Positions 1 to 7,424 of a stretch of DNA of 52,101 bases are shown one piece after another. The stretch comes from Chitinophagales bacterium. Lineage in GTDB: Bacteria; Bacteroidota; Bacteroidia; Chitinophagales; Saprospiraceae. The position numbers and the translations under genes were made by a program. Location: NCBI GenBank assembly GCA_013298955.1, contig JAAFJT010000026.1:1-52101 (forward strand), in the 5' to 3' direction. The notes under the pieces were generated by a model, which worked only from the letters and a program-made list of their open reading frames with translations, was not told the DNA's origin and ran no database searches. The stretch's first letter is position 1. Each line of letters starts with the position of its first letter.

Positions 1-33
1 GTTGCAACCTCGCCGACCTTGATTCGATACGAA
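1..33. repeat. Half of a palindromic intergenic element, cut by window edge
   Basis: The first 20 bases are the right half of the palindrome that is complete at 4907-4938. The match continues 13 bases into the flank, so positions 1-33 are the reverse complement of 4894-4926 with one mismatch. The left half presumably lies just outside the window. It sits directly downstream of the hemB stop codon. Confidence 0.8.
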
Positions 34-42
34 TGCACTGAC

Positions 43-1020
43 CTAAGTTAACCATTCCCGCGCATCTCGGGCGGCATACGTGATGATTGCGGAGGCACCT
101 GCCCGCTTGAACGCCGTCCAAAGTTCGATATGGGCTACGTTTTTTTCAATTAAATGTTCTCTCACTAACAAATCAATTGCAGCATATTCACCACTTACAT
201 GATATATAACTAATGGAATATCAGTTTTTTGCGATAATCTTACCAAAATATCCAAATAGGGCAAAGCTGGTTTGACCATTAAGAAATCCGCGCCTTCTTG
301 GGCATCGCGCAGGGAAGACGAGATGGCATCATGCAAATTACTGGGGTCAATTTGATAGGTTTTGCGCCCTTGTAATTTCAAGGTTTTATCAGGCGTTGAT
401 TTGCAAACATCCCGAAACGGGCCATAAAAATTAGAAGAAAATTTGGACGAATAACTCATAATACTCACAACATCATGTTTATGAGCATCTAATATTTGAC
501 GAATAGCTTTAATGCGTCCATCATTCATGTCGCTTGGCGCAATGCAATCGGCTCCTGCGTTTGCCAACGTCAAAGCATAATCTGCCAAAATTTGAACGGA
601 GAGGTCATTTTCCATCCGCGTTTTTTCGGCATTCAGTACGCCGCAATGCCCATGTACGGTGTAACTGCACAGGCATAAATCGCAAGCTAACCAAATCGCA
701 TCGCCAAAACATTGTTTGATATGACGAACCACTTTTTCAGCAAATTCAAAATTAAACTCATATTCAAATCGTTGATTTGGAATGGGAAAGAGTAAAAACT
801 TGTGTACCCCTTTCGCAACATCATCCGTAATTTGTTGGATAATCGACGTTTCCGTATCGGTGAAAACGCCTGACATGGATGGGTTTGCAATGCGTTCTGG
901 AATGCCTTGTTCAACGAAAATGGGTTGTATCAAGTCGCGGTGCGAAATCGTGACCGTTCCCGCTAATTCGCGGACATGCGTACTCGCTCTTAGGCGACGT
1001 TGATTCATATAAAAATTCAT
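43..1020 (-). CDS. hemB: Delta-aminolevulinic acid dehydratase (porphobilinogen synthase)
   Basis: Condenses two 5-aminolevulinate molecules to porphobilinogen in the cytosol, the second committed step of tetrapyrrole synthesis. The 325-residue length is normal for the family. The two Schiff-base lysines are visible: K193 in the motif SSKFSSNFYGPFR and K250 in MVKPALPYLD. The cysteine cluster CDLCLCSYTVHGHCG (C116, C118, C126) is the zinc-binding type rather than the magnesium-dependent type that lacks the cysteines. An alternative ATG lies four codons downstream of the one chosen. It is the third gene of a minus-strand operon hemA-hemCD-hemB, separated from hemCD by a large palindrome. Confidence 0.97.
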   Translation of the reverse strand: MNFYMNQRRLRASTHVRELAGTVTISHRDLIQPIFVEQGIPERIANPSMSGVFTDTETSIIQQITDDVAKGVHKFLLFPIPNQRFEYEFNFEFAEKVVRHIKQCFGDAIWLACDLCLCSYTVHGHCGVLNAEKTRMENDLSVQILADYALTLANAGADCIAPSDMNDGRIKAIRQILDAHKHDVVSIMSYSSKFSSNFYGPFRDVCKSTPDKTLKLQGRKTYQIDPSNLHDAISSSLRDAQEGADFLMVKPALPYLDILVRLSQKTDIPLVIYHVSGEYAAIDLLVREHLIEKNVAHIELWTAFKRAGASAIITYAARDAREWLT

Positions 1021-1032
1021 AATTATTGGATG

Positions 1033-1146
1033 TTTTGAATTAGGATTTGTAGGATTTTGTAGGATTGGTTTTGTAAGATTTTTTTTAAAATCTTACAAAA
1101 TCAATCCTACAAAATCTTAAAAATCCAAAAAATCCTAATTCAAAAA
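1033..1146. repeat. Long imperfect palindrome built of TAGGATT-type modules
   Basis: The left arm beginning TTTTGAATTAGGATT (1033-1047) pairs with AATCCTAATTCAAAA (1132-1146), and the inner part consists of repeated TGTAGGATTTTGTAGG-like units. It fills the gap between hemCD and hemB and includes the hemCD stop codon (1135-1137). Related TTAGGATTTTTAGGAT modules occur at 27436-27570, 41258-41280 and 47110-47198. Confidence 0.85.
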
Positions 1147-2640
1147 TGATTTGATATTTGGAAAAATGATAGGTGTAATACCTTGTTTTATAAATAATTC
1201 GGCGGTTTTGCCTGCGGCGCAAGCATGTATCAAATGGGGTTTTAACAACGGTTTTGAAATCAAATATTGTTCAAAATTCGTCCAAAAAATAGCATCTGCC
1301 GTTTGCATTGCCGCCGAAACCGCTTCTGTTAAACGCGGTATCAGCCGATAAGAAGAAGCCGTTTGATACGTCGGTTGCCAATGTGCTTCGGCGGCTTCAT
1401 TCGTCAAAATCAAAATATTTTTTTTCAATAGGTGAAATAACGGTCGTTCAAACACAGGCAACAAAGATTCAAAGCCAAAACCATCCGCACAACCCGATAC
1501 CCAAATGCCTTTTTGCGCCAATTGAAACCACGTTTTGGTGCCAGAAGCCCAAATGGTTTTTGATTTTAAAATATTTAATATTTTTGAATCAGTTGCGGTT
1601 CGGTGGTGTGCAACGAATATCGTTTCGACTTTTTGTAATTTATTTATAAAATTTTCATCTATTGTAAAATATTGATAATCAAAAAAATCGCGCATAAAAT
1701 CAGTGGTCGAAACCAATTTTTTACCTGCTATCAATGCCGTTAATTTATTTTCAAAATGAAACACATTGATGGATTGATTGCCCGATTTGCCCTTCAAAAT
1801 GGAAAAATTCAGCCCTTTGAAATCCACATTCACCACCCCAAAACGTTGATGACAACCCGCCCCATATTGATGCGCAAACGCCCGTTCTTTGAGCAAGTTC
1901 GACATCAAATCAGGTTGATGAATCGCAGGCAATAAGGCTGCCGCCGCCGCATTCGTTGCCAAACACTCCACTAATAACGCGCCTTGACCCGCCGCAGGAG
2001 GCACTTCCGTCATCGGCAACAACATTTTGGGCAAGCCTTTTAACAATTCAGCCACTATCGGTTCGTGTTCCAAGAGGCGATTCAGCCCCGCCGCCGCCAA
2101 TGCAATCGCATCATAATCCCCCTTTCGGAGCTTGCGCAATCGCGTATCGACATTTCCACGAATATTTAAAATCTCTATTTGAATAGGCGTTTCAGCTAAT
2201 TGCGGTAACGCTTTTTGCAAAAACGGTGGAATCAATTCTGCCCGCCGCAAGGAAGAAGTCCCAAGTCGAATCGGTTGCCCCATTTTTAATTTTTCCAAAA
2301 TATTATTTTGAAAAATCACAACATCCCGAACATCATTGCGCTCGACAAGCGCAATTTTAAAATTAGGGTCTGTTAATTTCTCCGCACTCACGTCTTTCAT
2401 GGAATGAACCGCGAAATCCGCATTGCCCGACTCCAAAACCGCTTGAATATCTTTGGTAAAAATATTTTTATCGCCCATCTGATATAAAGGAGTCGTTTGG
2501 TCTAAATCGCCTTGAGACGGTTTCGACAAGACTTCAATGCGCGTATTTGGGCAATTTTGTTCCATCAATCGTTGAACGGTATGTCCTTGAATCAACGAAA
2601 GTTTTGAATTGCGACAGATAATTTTAAAACTATTTTTCAT
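1135..2640 (-). CDS. hemC: Hydroxymethylbilane synthase fused to a uroporphyrinogen-III synthase-like domain
   Basis: The first roughly 320 of 501 residues are HemC, which links four porphobilinogens into hydroxymethylbilane. Visible are the catalytic aspartate in HSMKDV (D83) and the dipyrromethane-cofactor cysteine in YGAGCHQRFG (C263), with the arginine-rich LRRAEL and RGNVDTRLRKL segments that bind the chain. Residues about 338-501 have the layout of a HemD-like uroporphyrinogen-III synthase domain (for example IFVAHHRTATDSK and ADAIFWTN), but HemD diverges so strongly that this half is less certain. I start at the ATG at 2640 because the protein then begins MKNSFKIICRNSKLSLIQ, the normal HemC N-terminus; a start further upstream (2685) would read through the palindrome. 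It is the middle gene of the heme operon, and its stop codon lies inside a palindrome. Confidence 0.93.
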   Translation of the reverse strand: MKNSFKIICRNSKLSLIQGHTVQRLMEQNCPNTRIEVLSKPSQGDLDQTTPLYQMGDKNIFTKDIQAVLESGNADFAVHSMKDVSAEKLTDPNFKIALVERNDVRDVVIFQNNILEKLKMGQPIRLGTSSLRRAELIPPFLQKALPQLAETPIQIEILNIRGNVDTRLRKLRKGDYDAIALAAAGLNRLLEHEPIVAELLKGLPKMLLPMTEVPPAAGQGALLVECLATNAAAAALLPAIHQPDLMSNLLKERAFAHQYGAGCHQRFGVVNVDFKGLNFSILKGKSGNQSINVFHFENKLTALIAGKKLVSTTDFMRDFFDYQYFTIDENFINKLQKVETIFVAHHRTATDSKILNILKSKTIWASGTKTWFQLAQKGIWVSGCADGFGFESLLPVFERPLFHLLKKNILILTNEAAEAHWQPTYQTASSYRLIPRLTEAVSAAMQTADAIFWTNFEQYLISKPLLKPHLIHACAAGKTAELFIKQGITPIIFPNIKSFLN

Positions 2641-2653
2641 ATAAATATTTTGC

Positions 2654-2768
2654 AACACATAATTCACATAGGAGGACATAAGCACATAGGATTTTCATTT
2701 GGGCGGATGTAGCTGCATTTCAATATAAACCATATGCGCCCTATGTCCTCCTATGTGAACTATGTGTT
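2654..2768. repeat. Palindrome of CACATAGG-type modules between hemA and hemCD
   Basis: The left arm (2654-2680, containing CACATAGGAGGACATA) pairs with the right arm (2740-2768), with one difference in the outer part. It ends one base before the hemA stop and 14 bases upstream of the hemCD start, so it fills the gap almost exactly. The same module type forms the outer arms at 17487-17680. Confidence 0.85.
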
Positions 2769-3995
2769 TCAAATGTATAAAACAATTTTTAAGGCGGTTA
2801 CTAATTGTTGGATTTGCACCAAATTATGTTTGGCATTAATGATGATACGCAAACAGGCTTGCCCTTTTGGGACGGTTGGATAATTAATAGGTTGTAAATA
2901 AATGCCATGTGTTTTCAACAACGCATCCGCAATCGCCTTGCAACGACTGCTGCTACCAATATGAATCCGTGTAATATGAGACGCATGCCCACTAAATGTA
3001 ATTTGATTTTCAATCAACATGTTCCGAAAAATTTGTATATTTTCGTGAAAACGTTGCATGATTTCAGGATTTTGTTTTACAATAGAAATGCTTTCCGTAA
3101 TCGCCGCACAAGTCGCGGGCGGCAACGAACTCGTGAAAATATAGCCTTCTGCATGACTTCGGATAAAATCCATTGTTACCAAACTGCCAGCTAAAAACCC
3201 ACCAATCACCCCATAAGATTTGGCAAAAGTGCCATTTAATATATCAATTTGATGGCTAAAACCCATTTGTTCCACATAACCTGCGCCATGTGTCCCATAC
3301 AAGCCGACAGCATGCACTTCATCACAATACGTTAAAACATTATATGTTTGAGCTATTTCAACGATTTTTTGGATGGGCGCGACCGTTCCAGACATCGAAT
3401 AAACAGATTCAAAAGCAATCACTTTGGGTGCATCTATGGGTAATTGTTTTAAAATCGCTTCAAGCTGCACCATATCATTGTGTGCAAAAATGTGTTTTTG
3501 ACACTTGCTCGCCCGCAAACCTTCTATCATCGAAGCGTGATTTTCCTCATCTGAAATGAAAATACACCCTTTTAAATGCCTACCGAGTGTTGTTAACGCT
3601 GTTTGATTTGCCAAATAAGCCGAATTAAACAGCAATGCCGCCTCTTTTTGGACAAGTTGCGCCGTCGCTTTTTCAAGGGCGCGGTGAAAAGTCGTCGTGC
3701 CACTGATATTACGCGTGCCGCCACTGCCCGTTCCCGCTTGGTCAATCGCAGCTTTTGCGGCGGCTTGCACGGCGGGATGCGTTGTCTGCCCCAAGTAGTC
3801 GTTGCTGCAAAAATTGATGGCTTCCGCCAGATTGCCTTGCGCATCCGTGTATCGAAAGGCAGGAAAATGAGCCGCAGAACGCTCCATTTCTAAAAAATAA
3901 CGATAATGACCTTGCTTTTTCAACGCATCTAAGGTTTGAGCAAAGTAATTTTCGTAATTTAAACGGTCTTGGGCAGCGATTTCACTTGTTTTCAT
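2769..3995 (-). CDS. hemA: 5-aminolevulinate synthase (C4/Shemin pathway), PLP-dependent
   Basis: Predicted to condense glycine and succinyl-CoA to 5-aminolevulinate, the first step of the C4 heme pathway. The 408 residues fit the alpha-oxoamine synthase family, and the detailed motifs are those of ALAS rather than of KBL, BioF or CqsA: GHYRYF (R32, succinate-binding arginine position), FCSNDYLG, GTGSGGTRNISGT (T94 and N96 match the succinyl-recognition pair), NHASMIEGLRASK, CDEVHAVGLYG (D225), the PLP lysine K259 in NGTFAKSYG, GYIFTSSLPP, and QPINYPTVPKG near residue 370. It is the first gene of the operon with hemCD and hemB and is divergent from hpt. ALAS is unusual in Bacteroidota, which normally use GltX/HemA(GluTR)/HemL. 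Function is inferred from motifs and linkage. Confidence 0.93.
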   Translation of the reverse strand: MKTSEIAAQDRLNYENYFAQTLDALKKQGHYRYFLEMERSAAHFPAFRYTDAQGNLAEAINFCSNDYLGQTTHPAVQAAAKAAIDQAGTGSGGTRNISGTTTFHRALEKATAQLVQKEAALLFNSAYLANQTALTTLGRHLKGCIFISDEENHASMIEGLRASKCQKHIFAHNDMVQLEAILKQLPIDAPKVIAFESVYSMSGTVAPIQKIVEIAQTYNVLTYCDEVHAVGLYGTHGAGYVEQMGFSHQIDILNGTFAKSYGVIGGFLAGSLVTMDFIRSHAEGYIFTSSLPPATCAAITESISIVKQNPEIMQRFHENIQIFRNMLIENQITFSGHASHITRIHIGSSSRCKAIADALLKTHGIYLQPINYPTVPKGQACLRIIINAKHNLVQIQQLVTALKIVLYI

Positions 3996-4135
3996 AGCAT
4001 CAATGATTTAGGATTTAGCTCAATAATAACGATGAGTTGTTTTAGCGATTTCCATTATCTTTCTTTTTGAATGACAAAGTTCGTTTTTTTAATCCATTTT
4101 AAGGGATTAAAAGCACAACGATTTAAAAAAAGGCT

Positions 4136-4143
4136 TATATTTG
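4136..4143 (+). promoter_or_regulatory. Bacteroidota-type -7 element for hpt
   Basis: TATATTTG matches TAnnTTTG. Transcription would begin near 4150, downstream of the more upstream in-frame ATG at 4071, which supports the start of hpt at 4233. I see no good -33 element. Confidence 0.5.
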
Positions 4144-4232
4144 AATCTTTTTTGAAAAATTATCATGCAATGCCCCCTATCGAACACAACAATACGGCGA
4201 TACAAAAGGAGTTAACAAACAAAAAAAATAGA

Positions 4233-4772
4233 ATGAACAATATTAAAACGGTTCACCATCAAAATTTTAAACCATTCATTTCCGAAGCCCAAATTCAAGC
4301 CCGTGTCCAAGCGATAGGTCAACAAATTGTGGCAGATTATGCAGGTAAAAATCCACTTTTCATTGGGATTTTGAATGGTGCGTTTATCTTCACAGCAGAT
4401 TTGTTGCGTGCTTGTGAGGGTATTGATGCAACGATTTGTTTTACCAAATTAGCATCCTACAAAGGCACAACTTCCACAGGCACGGTGAACACAGTAATTG
4501 GCTTAGATATGCCTTTGAAAAATCGACATATCATTATCATTGAAGATATTATAGATACAGGAAGAACATTAAGTGTTTTTTTAGAAATCGCCCGTTTGGA
4601 ATTTCCTGCGTCGATTGCGGTAGCCACTTGCCTATTGAAACCCACCGCTTTGCAATATCCATTGCAAGTCGATTATTGTTGTTTTGAAATTCCCAATGAA
4701 TTTGTGATTGGTTATGGGTTGGATTATGATGGTTTAGGGCGCGATTTGAGAGCCATTTATAAAATGGTATAA
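4233..4772 (+). CDS. hpt: Hypoxanthine phosphoribosyltransferase
   Basis: Purine salvage enzyme that converts hypoxanthine or guanine plus PRPP to IMP or GMP in the cytosol. The PRPP-binding loop is plain (IIIIEDIIDTGRTL, about residues 96-109), and the protein has the short GILNGAFIF and C-terminal GYGLDYDG segments of bacterial Hpt. I chose the ATG at 4233, giving 179 residues, because this is the usual length. The 54 extra residues possible from 4071 look non-coding (lysine- and phenylalanine-rich) and lie upstream of the predicted promoter. An AAGGAG at 4206-4211 is rather far to act as its ribosome-binding site. It is monocistronic and divergent from the heme operon. Confidence 0.93.
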   Translation: MNNIKTVHHQNFKPFISEAQIQARVQAIGQQIVADYAGKNPLFIGILNGAFIFTADLLRACEGIDATICFTKLASYKGTTSTGTVNTVIGLDMPLKNRHIIIIEDIIDTGRTLSVFLEIARLEFPASIAVATCLLKPTALQYPLQVDYCCFEIPNEFVIGYGLDYDGLGRDLRAIYKMV

Positions 4773-4906
4773 ATAAATTACGCAACTGTTTTGCACTCCT
4801 TAACGTGTCGTTTCAGAATCAAGAGTGAATGACTCATATAAGTAGTTGAATCAAAATAAGCTATCAAAATATAAATCGTTGATAATCAACTGATTCATAT
4901 CGAATC

Positions 4907-4938
4907 AAGGTCGGCGAGGTTGCAACCTCGCCGACCTT
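4907..4938. repeat. Perfect 32-bp palindrome with GTTGCAAC core
   Basis: AAGGTCGGCGAGGTTG pairs with CAACCTCGCCGACCTT without a mismatch or loop. Together with its left flank (4894-4906) it is the same element as the half copy at the window start, in opposite orientation. The right flank (4941-4975) resembles the tail sequence beside other palindromes at 6688-6720, 15012-15046 and 33470-33504. Confidence 0.9.
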
Positions 4939-4998
4939 TTGGATCGGTTCTTTCAATTGAACTACTTAGGTATTCTTTTTTTAAATCGAAATCATTCA

Positions 4999-5263
4999 AT
5001 GAAATTACTCATTTGTGCTTTATTTTTAACTTGTCTGCCCGTTACGGTGCAATGGTTGACGGATTTTCAGCAAGCGAAAATGCAAGCGGCGGCTTCTAAA
5101 AAGCGAATTTTAATTTCTTTTTCAGGTTCGGATTGGTGTATCCAATGGCGATGATATTATAGGCGATATGGGCGTGAATACGATAGAATTGCGGTATGCG
5201 CATTACAAGCGGAGTACGGATTTGGTATCGGATAGGGTGACGCTCGCGCTGAAATTCAAATAA
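4999..5263 (+). pseudogene. Deletion scar: thioredoxin-like N-terminus joined to an outer-membrane-protein C-terminus
   Basis: From the ATG at 4999 a signal peptide and the start of a secreted thioredoxin-fold protein can be read (QWLTDFQQAK, then ILISFSGSDWC). The frame stops at 5154 just after the first active-site cysteine, so the second cysteine and the rest of the fold are absent. In another frame the following bases (about 5141-5263) encode SNGDDIIGDMGVNTIELRY and end in VTLALKFK, a typical beta-barrel terminus that resembles the end of DUF3570 proteins. In other Bacteroidota such a thioredoxin gene sits upstream of an ApbE/DUF4266/DUF3570 set. I infer that one deletion removed everything between. 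The DUF3570 assignment of the short tail is from memory of the family and is tentative. Confidence 0.6.
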
Positions 5264-5266
5264 TTC

Positions 5267-5338
5267 AAGTTTCGGAAACGAAATTTTTAAATAAATTGTT
5301 TAAAATAAATTTATTTAAAAATTTCGTTTCCGAAACTT
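5267..5338. repeat. Palindrome with GTTTCGGAAACG core sequence
   Basis: The arm starting AAGTTTCGGAAACGAAATTT (5267-) pairs with its complement ending at 5338, around an AT-rich centre. It covers the first two bases of the M16 peptidase stop codon (5337-5339). The GTTTCGGAAAC motif is shared with the cluster at 48304-48361. Confidence 0.85.
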
Positions 5339-6584
5339 ATTCTAAAACCTTTTCTGGCAAATAATACAACACAGAACAATTCCATTCATGCAAATATTTT
5401 TGCGCAACCATTTGAATATCAAGGGCTTCTATTTTCAAATAGGCATCAATTTCATTATTAATCCAATCGGCATTGCCCAGCCATTCAAAATAGGCTAAAT
5501 TCATCGCTTTATTCAAAGCTCCAATATCGCCAAACGTTTGTTGACTTTCCAATTTATGCTTAAACTTTTGTAACTCAACACTTTGCACCAATTCGGTTTT
5601 CAATAAATCCAATTCGACCCAAATCGCCGCTTCTGCTTTTTCCAACGAAACGCCTTCTGCGGGCTTGCCTTCCACCACCAATAAACCTGCATCCGCCGTC
5701 CCCGTTTGATAACAATCAATTTCCGTGAACACTCGTTGCTCTTTCAACAGTCGCCGATACAACCGCGATGAACTACCCGTACTCAAAACATCCGTCAACA
5801 TATCGGTCGCATGGTAATCTGCCGCCAACCGCGCAGGGGCATGAAACGCCATGTAAATCGCCGGAACGGGAATCGCTTGTTTCAAAATTTTGCGTTTTTG
5901 CGCTGTTTGCGGCGGCTCTTGAGGCAAATTGCGGATATATTTTTCACCCGCAGGAATCTCACCAAACCATTTTTCTGCCAAAAAACGAACATTTTCAAAC
6001 GTTACATTGCCCGCAATCACCAAAATTGCATTGTTTGGCGTGTAAAATCGCTTATAAAAATCCTTCACATCTTCCAAAGTCGCTTGTTCGATGTGCGCAG
6101 GCTCTTTGCCAATCGTCGGATACCGATACGGATGCGTCGAAAACGCCATTTCGCCGAGATGATGCCAAATATCACCATACGGTTCATCCAAAGTGGTCTC
6201 TTTGAACTCCTCTACAACCACTTTTCGCTGTGTATTCAACGCTTTTTTATGAATCGTCAATGCCAACATGCGGTCTGATTCCATCCAAAATGCCGTTTCA
6301 AGGTTTTGAGCAGGCATAGTCATATAGAAATTCGTCATATCAGAATTAGTAAAAGCATTGTTTTCACCTCCAGCGCGTTGAATGTGCGTATCAAAATCTT
6401 TAATATGTTTAGAGCCGCCAAACATTAAATGTTCAAAAAGGTGCGCAAACCCTGTTTTATCAGGCGATTCATCCCGCGAACCAACATCATATAACAAATT
6501 GAAAGCGGCTGTCGGCGTACTTGTATCCACATGCACCAAAACGCGCAAACCATTTTTTAATATAAACTTTTGATATTCAATCAT
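5337..6584 (-). CDS. M16 family zinc metallopeptidase (pitrilysin/insulinase type)
   Basis: A 415-residue peptidase with the inverted zinc motif HLFEH (H48, E51, H52) and the third-ligand region VVVEEFKET about 75 residues later, so this is a catalytically competent M16 subunit. The C-terminal half (about residues 190-400) is the second M16 domain. There is no signal peptide. Many Bacteroidota carry a second, inactive M16 partner next to the active one; none is adjacent here. It is a monocistronic minus-strand gene with a promoter-like TACATTTG upstream, and its stop codon is partly covered by a palindrome. Confidence 0.93.
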   Translation of the reverse strand: MIEYQKFILKNGLRVLVHVDTSTPTAAFNLLYDVGSRDESPDKTGFAHLFEHLMFGGSKHIKDFDTHIQRAGGENNAFTNSDMTNFYMTMPAQNLETAFWMESDRMLALTIHKKALNTQRKVVVEEFKETTLDEPYGDIWHHLGEMAFSTHPYRYPTIGKEPAHIEQATLEDVKDFYKRFYTPNNAILVIAGNVTFENVRFLAEKWFGEIPAGEKYIRNLPQEPPQTAQKRKILKQAIPVPAIYMAFHAPARLAADYHATDMLTDVLSTGSSSRLYRRLLKEQRVFTEIDCYQTGTADAGLLVVEGKPAEGVSLEKAEAAIWVELDLLKTELVQSVELQKFKHKLESQQTFGDIGALNKAMNLAYFEWLGNADWINNEIDAYLKIEALDIQMVAQKYLHEWNCSVLYYLPEKVLE

Positions 6585-6622
6585 TTAACCTTTTTTGCAA
6601 TTAAAAACAAAGAAATATACAT

Positions 6623-6630
6623 CAAATGTA
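6623..6630 (-). promoter_or_regulatory. -7 element for the M16 peptidase gene
   Basis: On the minus strand this reads TACATTTG (TAnnTTTG), about 40 bases upstream of the ATG at 6584. No clear -33 partner is visible. Confidence 0.45.
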
Positions 6631-6656
6631 TAACAAATTTCTTGACTACGAGTATG

Positions 6657-6687
6657 ACGTTTGGAGGGTTTGAAACCCTCCAAACGT
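6657..6687. repeat. Perfect 31-bp palindrome, GTTTGAAAC core
   Basis: Arms ACGTTTGGAGG and CCTCCAAACGT flank GGTTTGAAACC. It is identical over 31 bases to the element at 21458-21490. The right flank GTTGTTGTCGATT continues into a conserved tail that is also found at 33470-33504 (inverted). Confidence 0.9.
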
Positions 6688-6822
6688 TGTTGTCGATTTT
6701 TTAAAATTAACTTTTTAACGCGCTGCCCCTCTGACAAAGCAAACTTATCTTGTGAAAGCAGTCGTGATTTAAAAGAATATTTTTTATTAAACACTTACGC
6801 ATCAAAAACACAAAACAATTTT

Positions 6823-6830
6823 TATCTTTG
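6823..6830 (+). promoter_or_regulatory. -7 element for the DUF2147 gene
   Basis: TATCTTTG lies 40 bases upstream of the ATG at 6870. It fits TAnnTTTG; the -33 region is not obvious. Confidence 0.5.
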
Positions 6831-6869
6831 AAAGTTTTTTAATTGTATTCCTTTTTTAAACGTAATTGT

Positions 6870-7301
6870 ATGAAAAAATTGTTTGTAATCGCCCTCCAAA
6901 TGATCATGGTGCTGCTTTTGAATGCTCAATCGCCCGCAGGCACTTGGAAAACCATCGATGATGCGACTGGTCAAGCCAAATCTTATATCGAAATCACCGA
7001 ATCTGGCGGTAGTTTCAATGGCAAAGTGACCAAATTATTGCGCGCAGACGCTGACCCTAATCGAAAATGCGACAAATGTACCGATAGTCGCAAAGGACAA
7101 TTGATTTTGGGGATGACCATTCTTAGAAATTTGCGCAAAAACGGCGCGGAATGGAAAGGCGGCAAAATCCTTGACCCTGAAAAAGGACAAGAATACACTT
7201 GTAGCGTTTGGTTTGAAGCAGGCAAACCCGATGTTTTACAAGTGCGTGGTTATCATTGGTCTGGACTTTGGCGGACACAAGTTTGGTATCGCGTCAAGTA
7301 A
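6870..7301 (+). CDS. DUF2147 domain secreted protein
   Basis: A 143-residue protein with a signal peptide (MKKLFVIALQMIMVLLLNAQ) followed by one DUF2147 domain (GTWKTIDDATGQAKSYIEI, then the two cysteines in CDKCTDSRKG, then WKGGKILDPEKGQEYTC). The fold is a small lipocalin-like barrel found in the envelope of many bacteria; its ligand is unknown. I use the ATG at 6870, which gives a clean signal peptide and lies after the promoter, rather than the one nine codons upstream. It is convergent with the large CotH gene across a nested palindrome. Confidence 0.9.
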   Translation: MKKLFVIALQMIMVLLLNAQSPAGTWKTIDDATGQAKSYIEITESGGSFNGKVTKLLRADADPNRKCDKCTDSRKGQLILGMTILRNLRKNGAEWKGGKILDPEKGQEYTCSVWFEAGKPDVLQVRGYHWSGLWRTQVWYRVK

Positions 7302-7328
7302 GTGTAATCCTATTGGCAGGCAGATTTT

Positions 7329-7415
7329 ATAGCTGTTACAAAAGGCAGTGAGAAAATCGTAGGACAGGTCGTGACCTATCCCTCCGATTTTTTCACTGCC
7401 TTTTGTGACAGCTAT
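7329..7415. repeat. Nested palindrome between convergent genes
   Basis: The outer arms (7329-7359 and 7385-7415) read ATAGCTGTTACAAAAGGCAG and complement, with three small differences. Inside sits a second short palindrome GGACAGGTCGTGACCTATCC, whose core GGTCGTGACC resembles the GTTTGAAAC-type cores. It could act as a bidirectional terminator structure, though U-tracts are poor. Confidence 0.85.
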
Positions 7416-7424
7416 CAAGAAGCA

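Noticed and set aside
2769-3995. Identity as glycine C-acetyltransferase (KBL), BioF or CqsA
   Set aside because: The motif details (MIEGLRASK, CDEVHAVGLYG, IFTSSLPP, INYPTVPKG) and the heme-operon context match ALAS and not these relatives.
4071-4232. Longer hpt with 54 extra N-terminal residues
   Set aside because: The extension is unlike any Hpt and starts upstream of the TATATTTG promoter element; the family length fits the start at 4233.
6585-6794. Minus-strand open frame of 69 codons upstream of the M16 gene
   Set aside because: It reads through the palindrome at 6657-6687 and the M16 promoter, has no family resemblance, and its composition is not protein-like.
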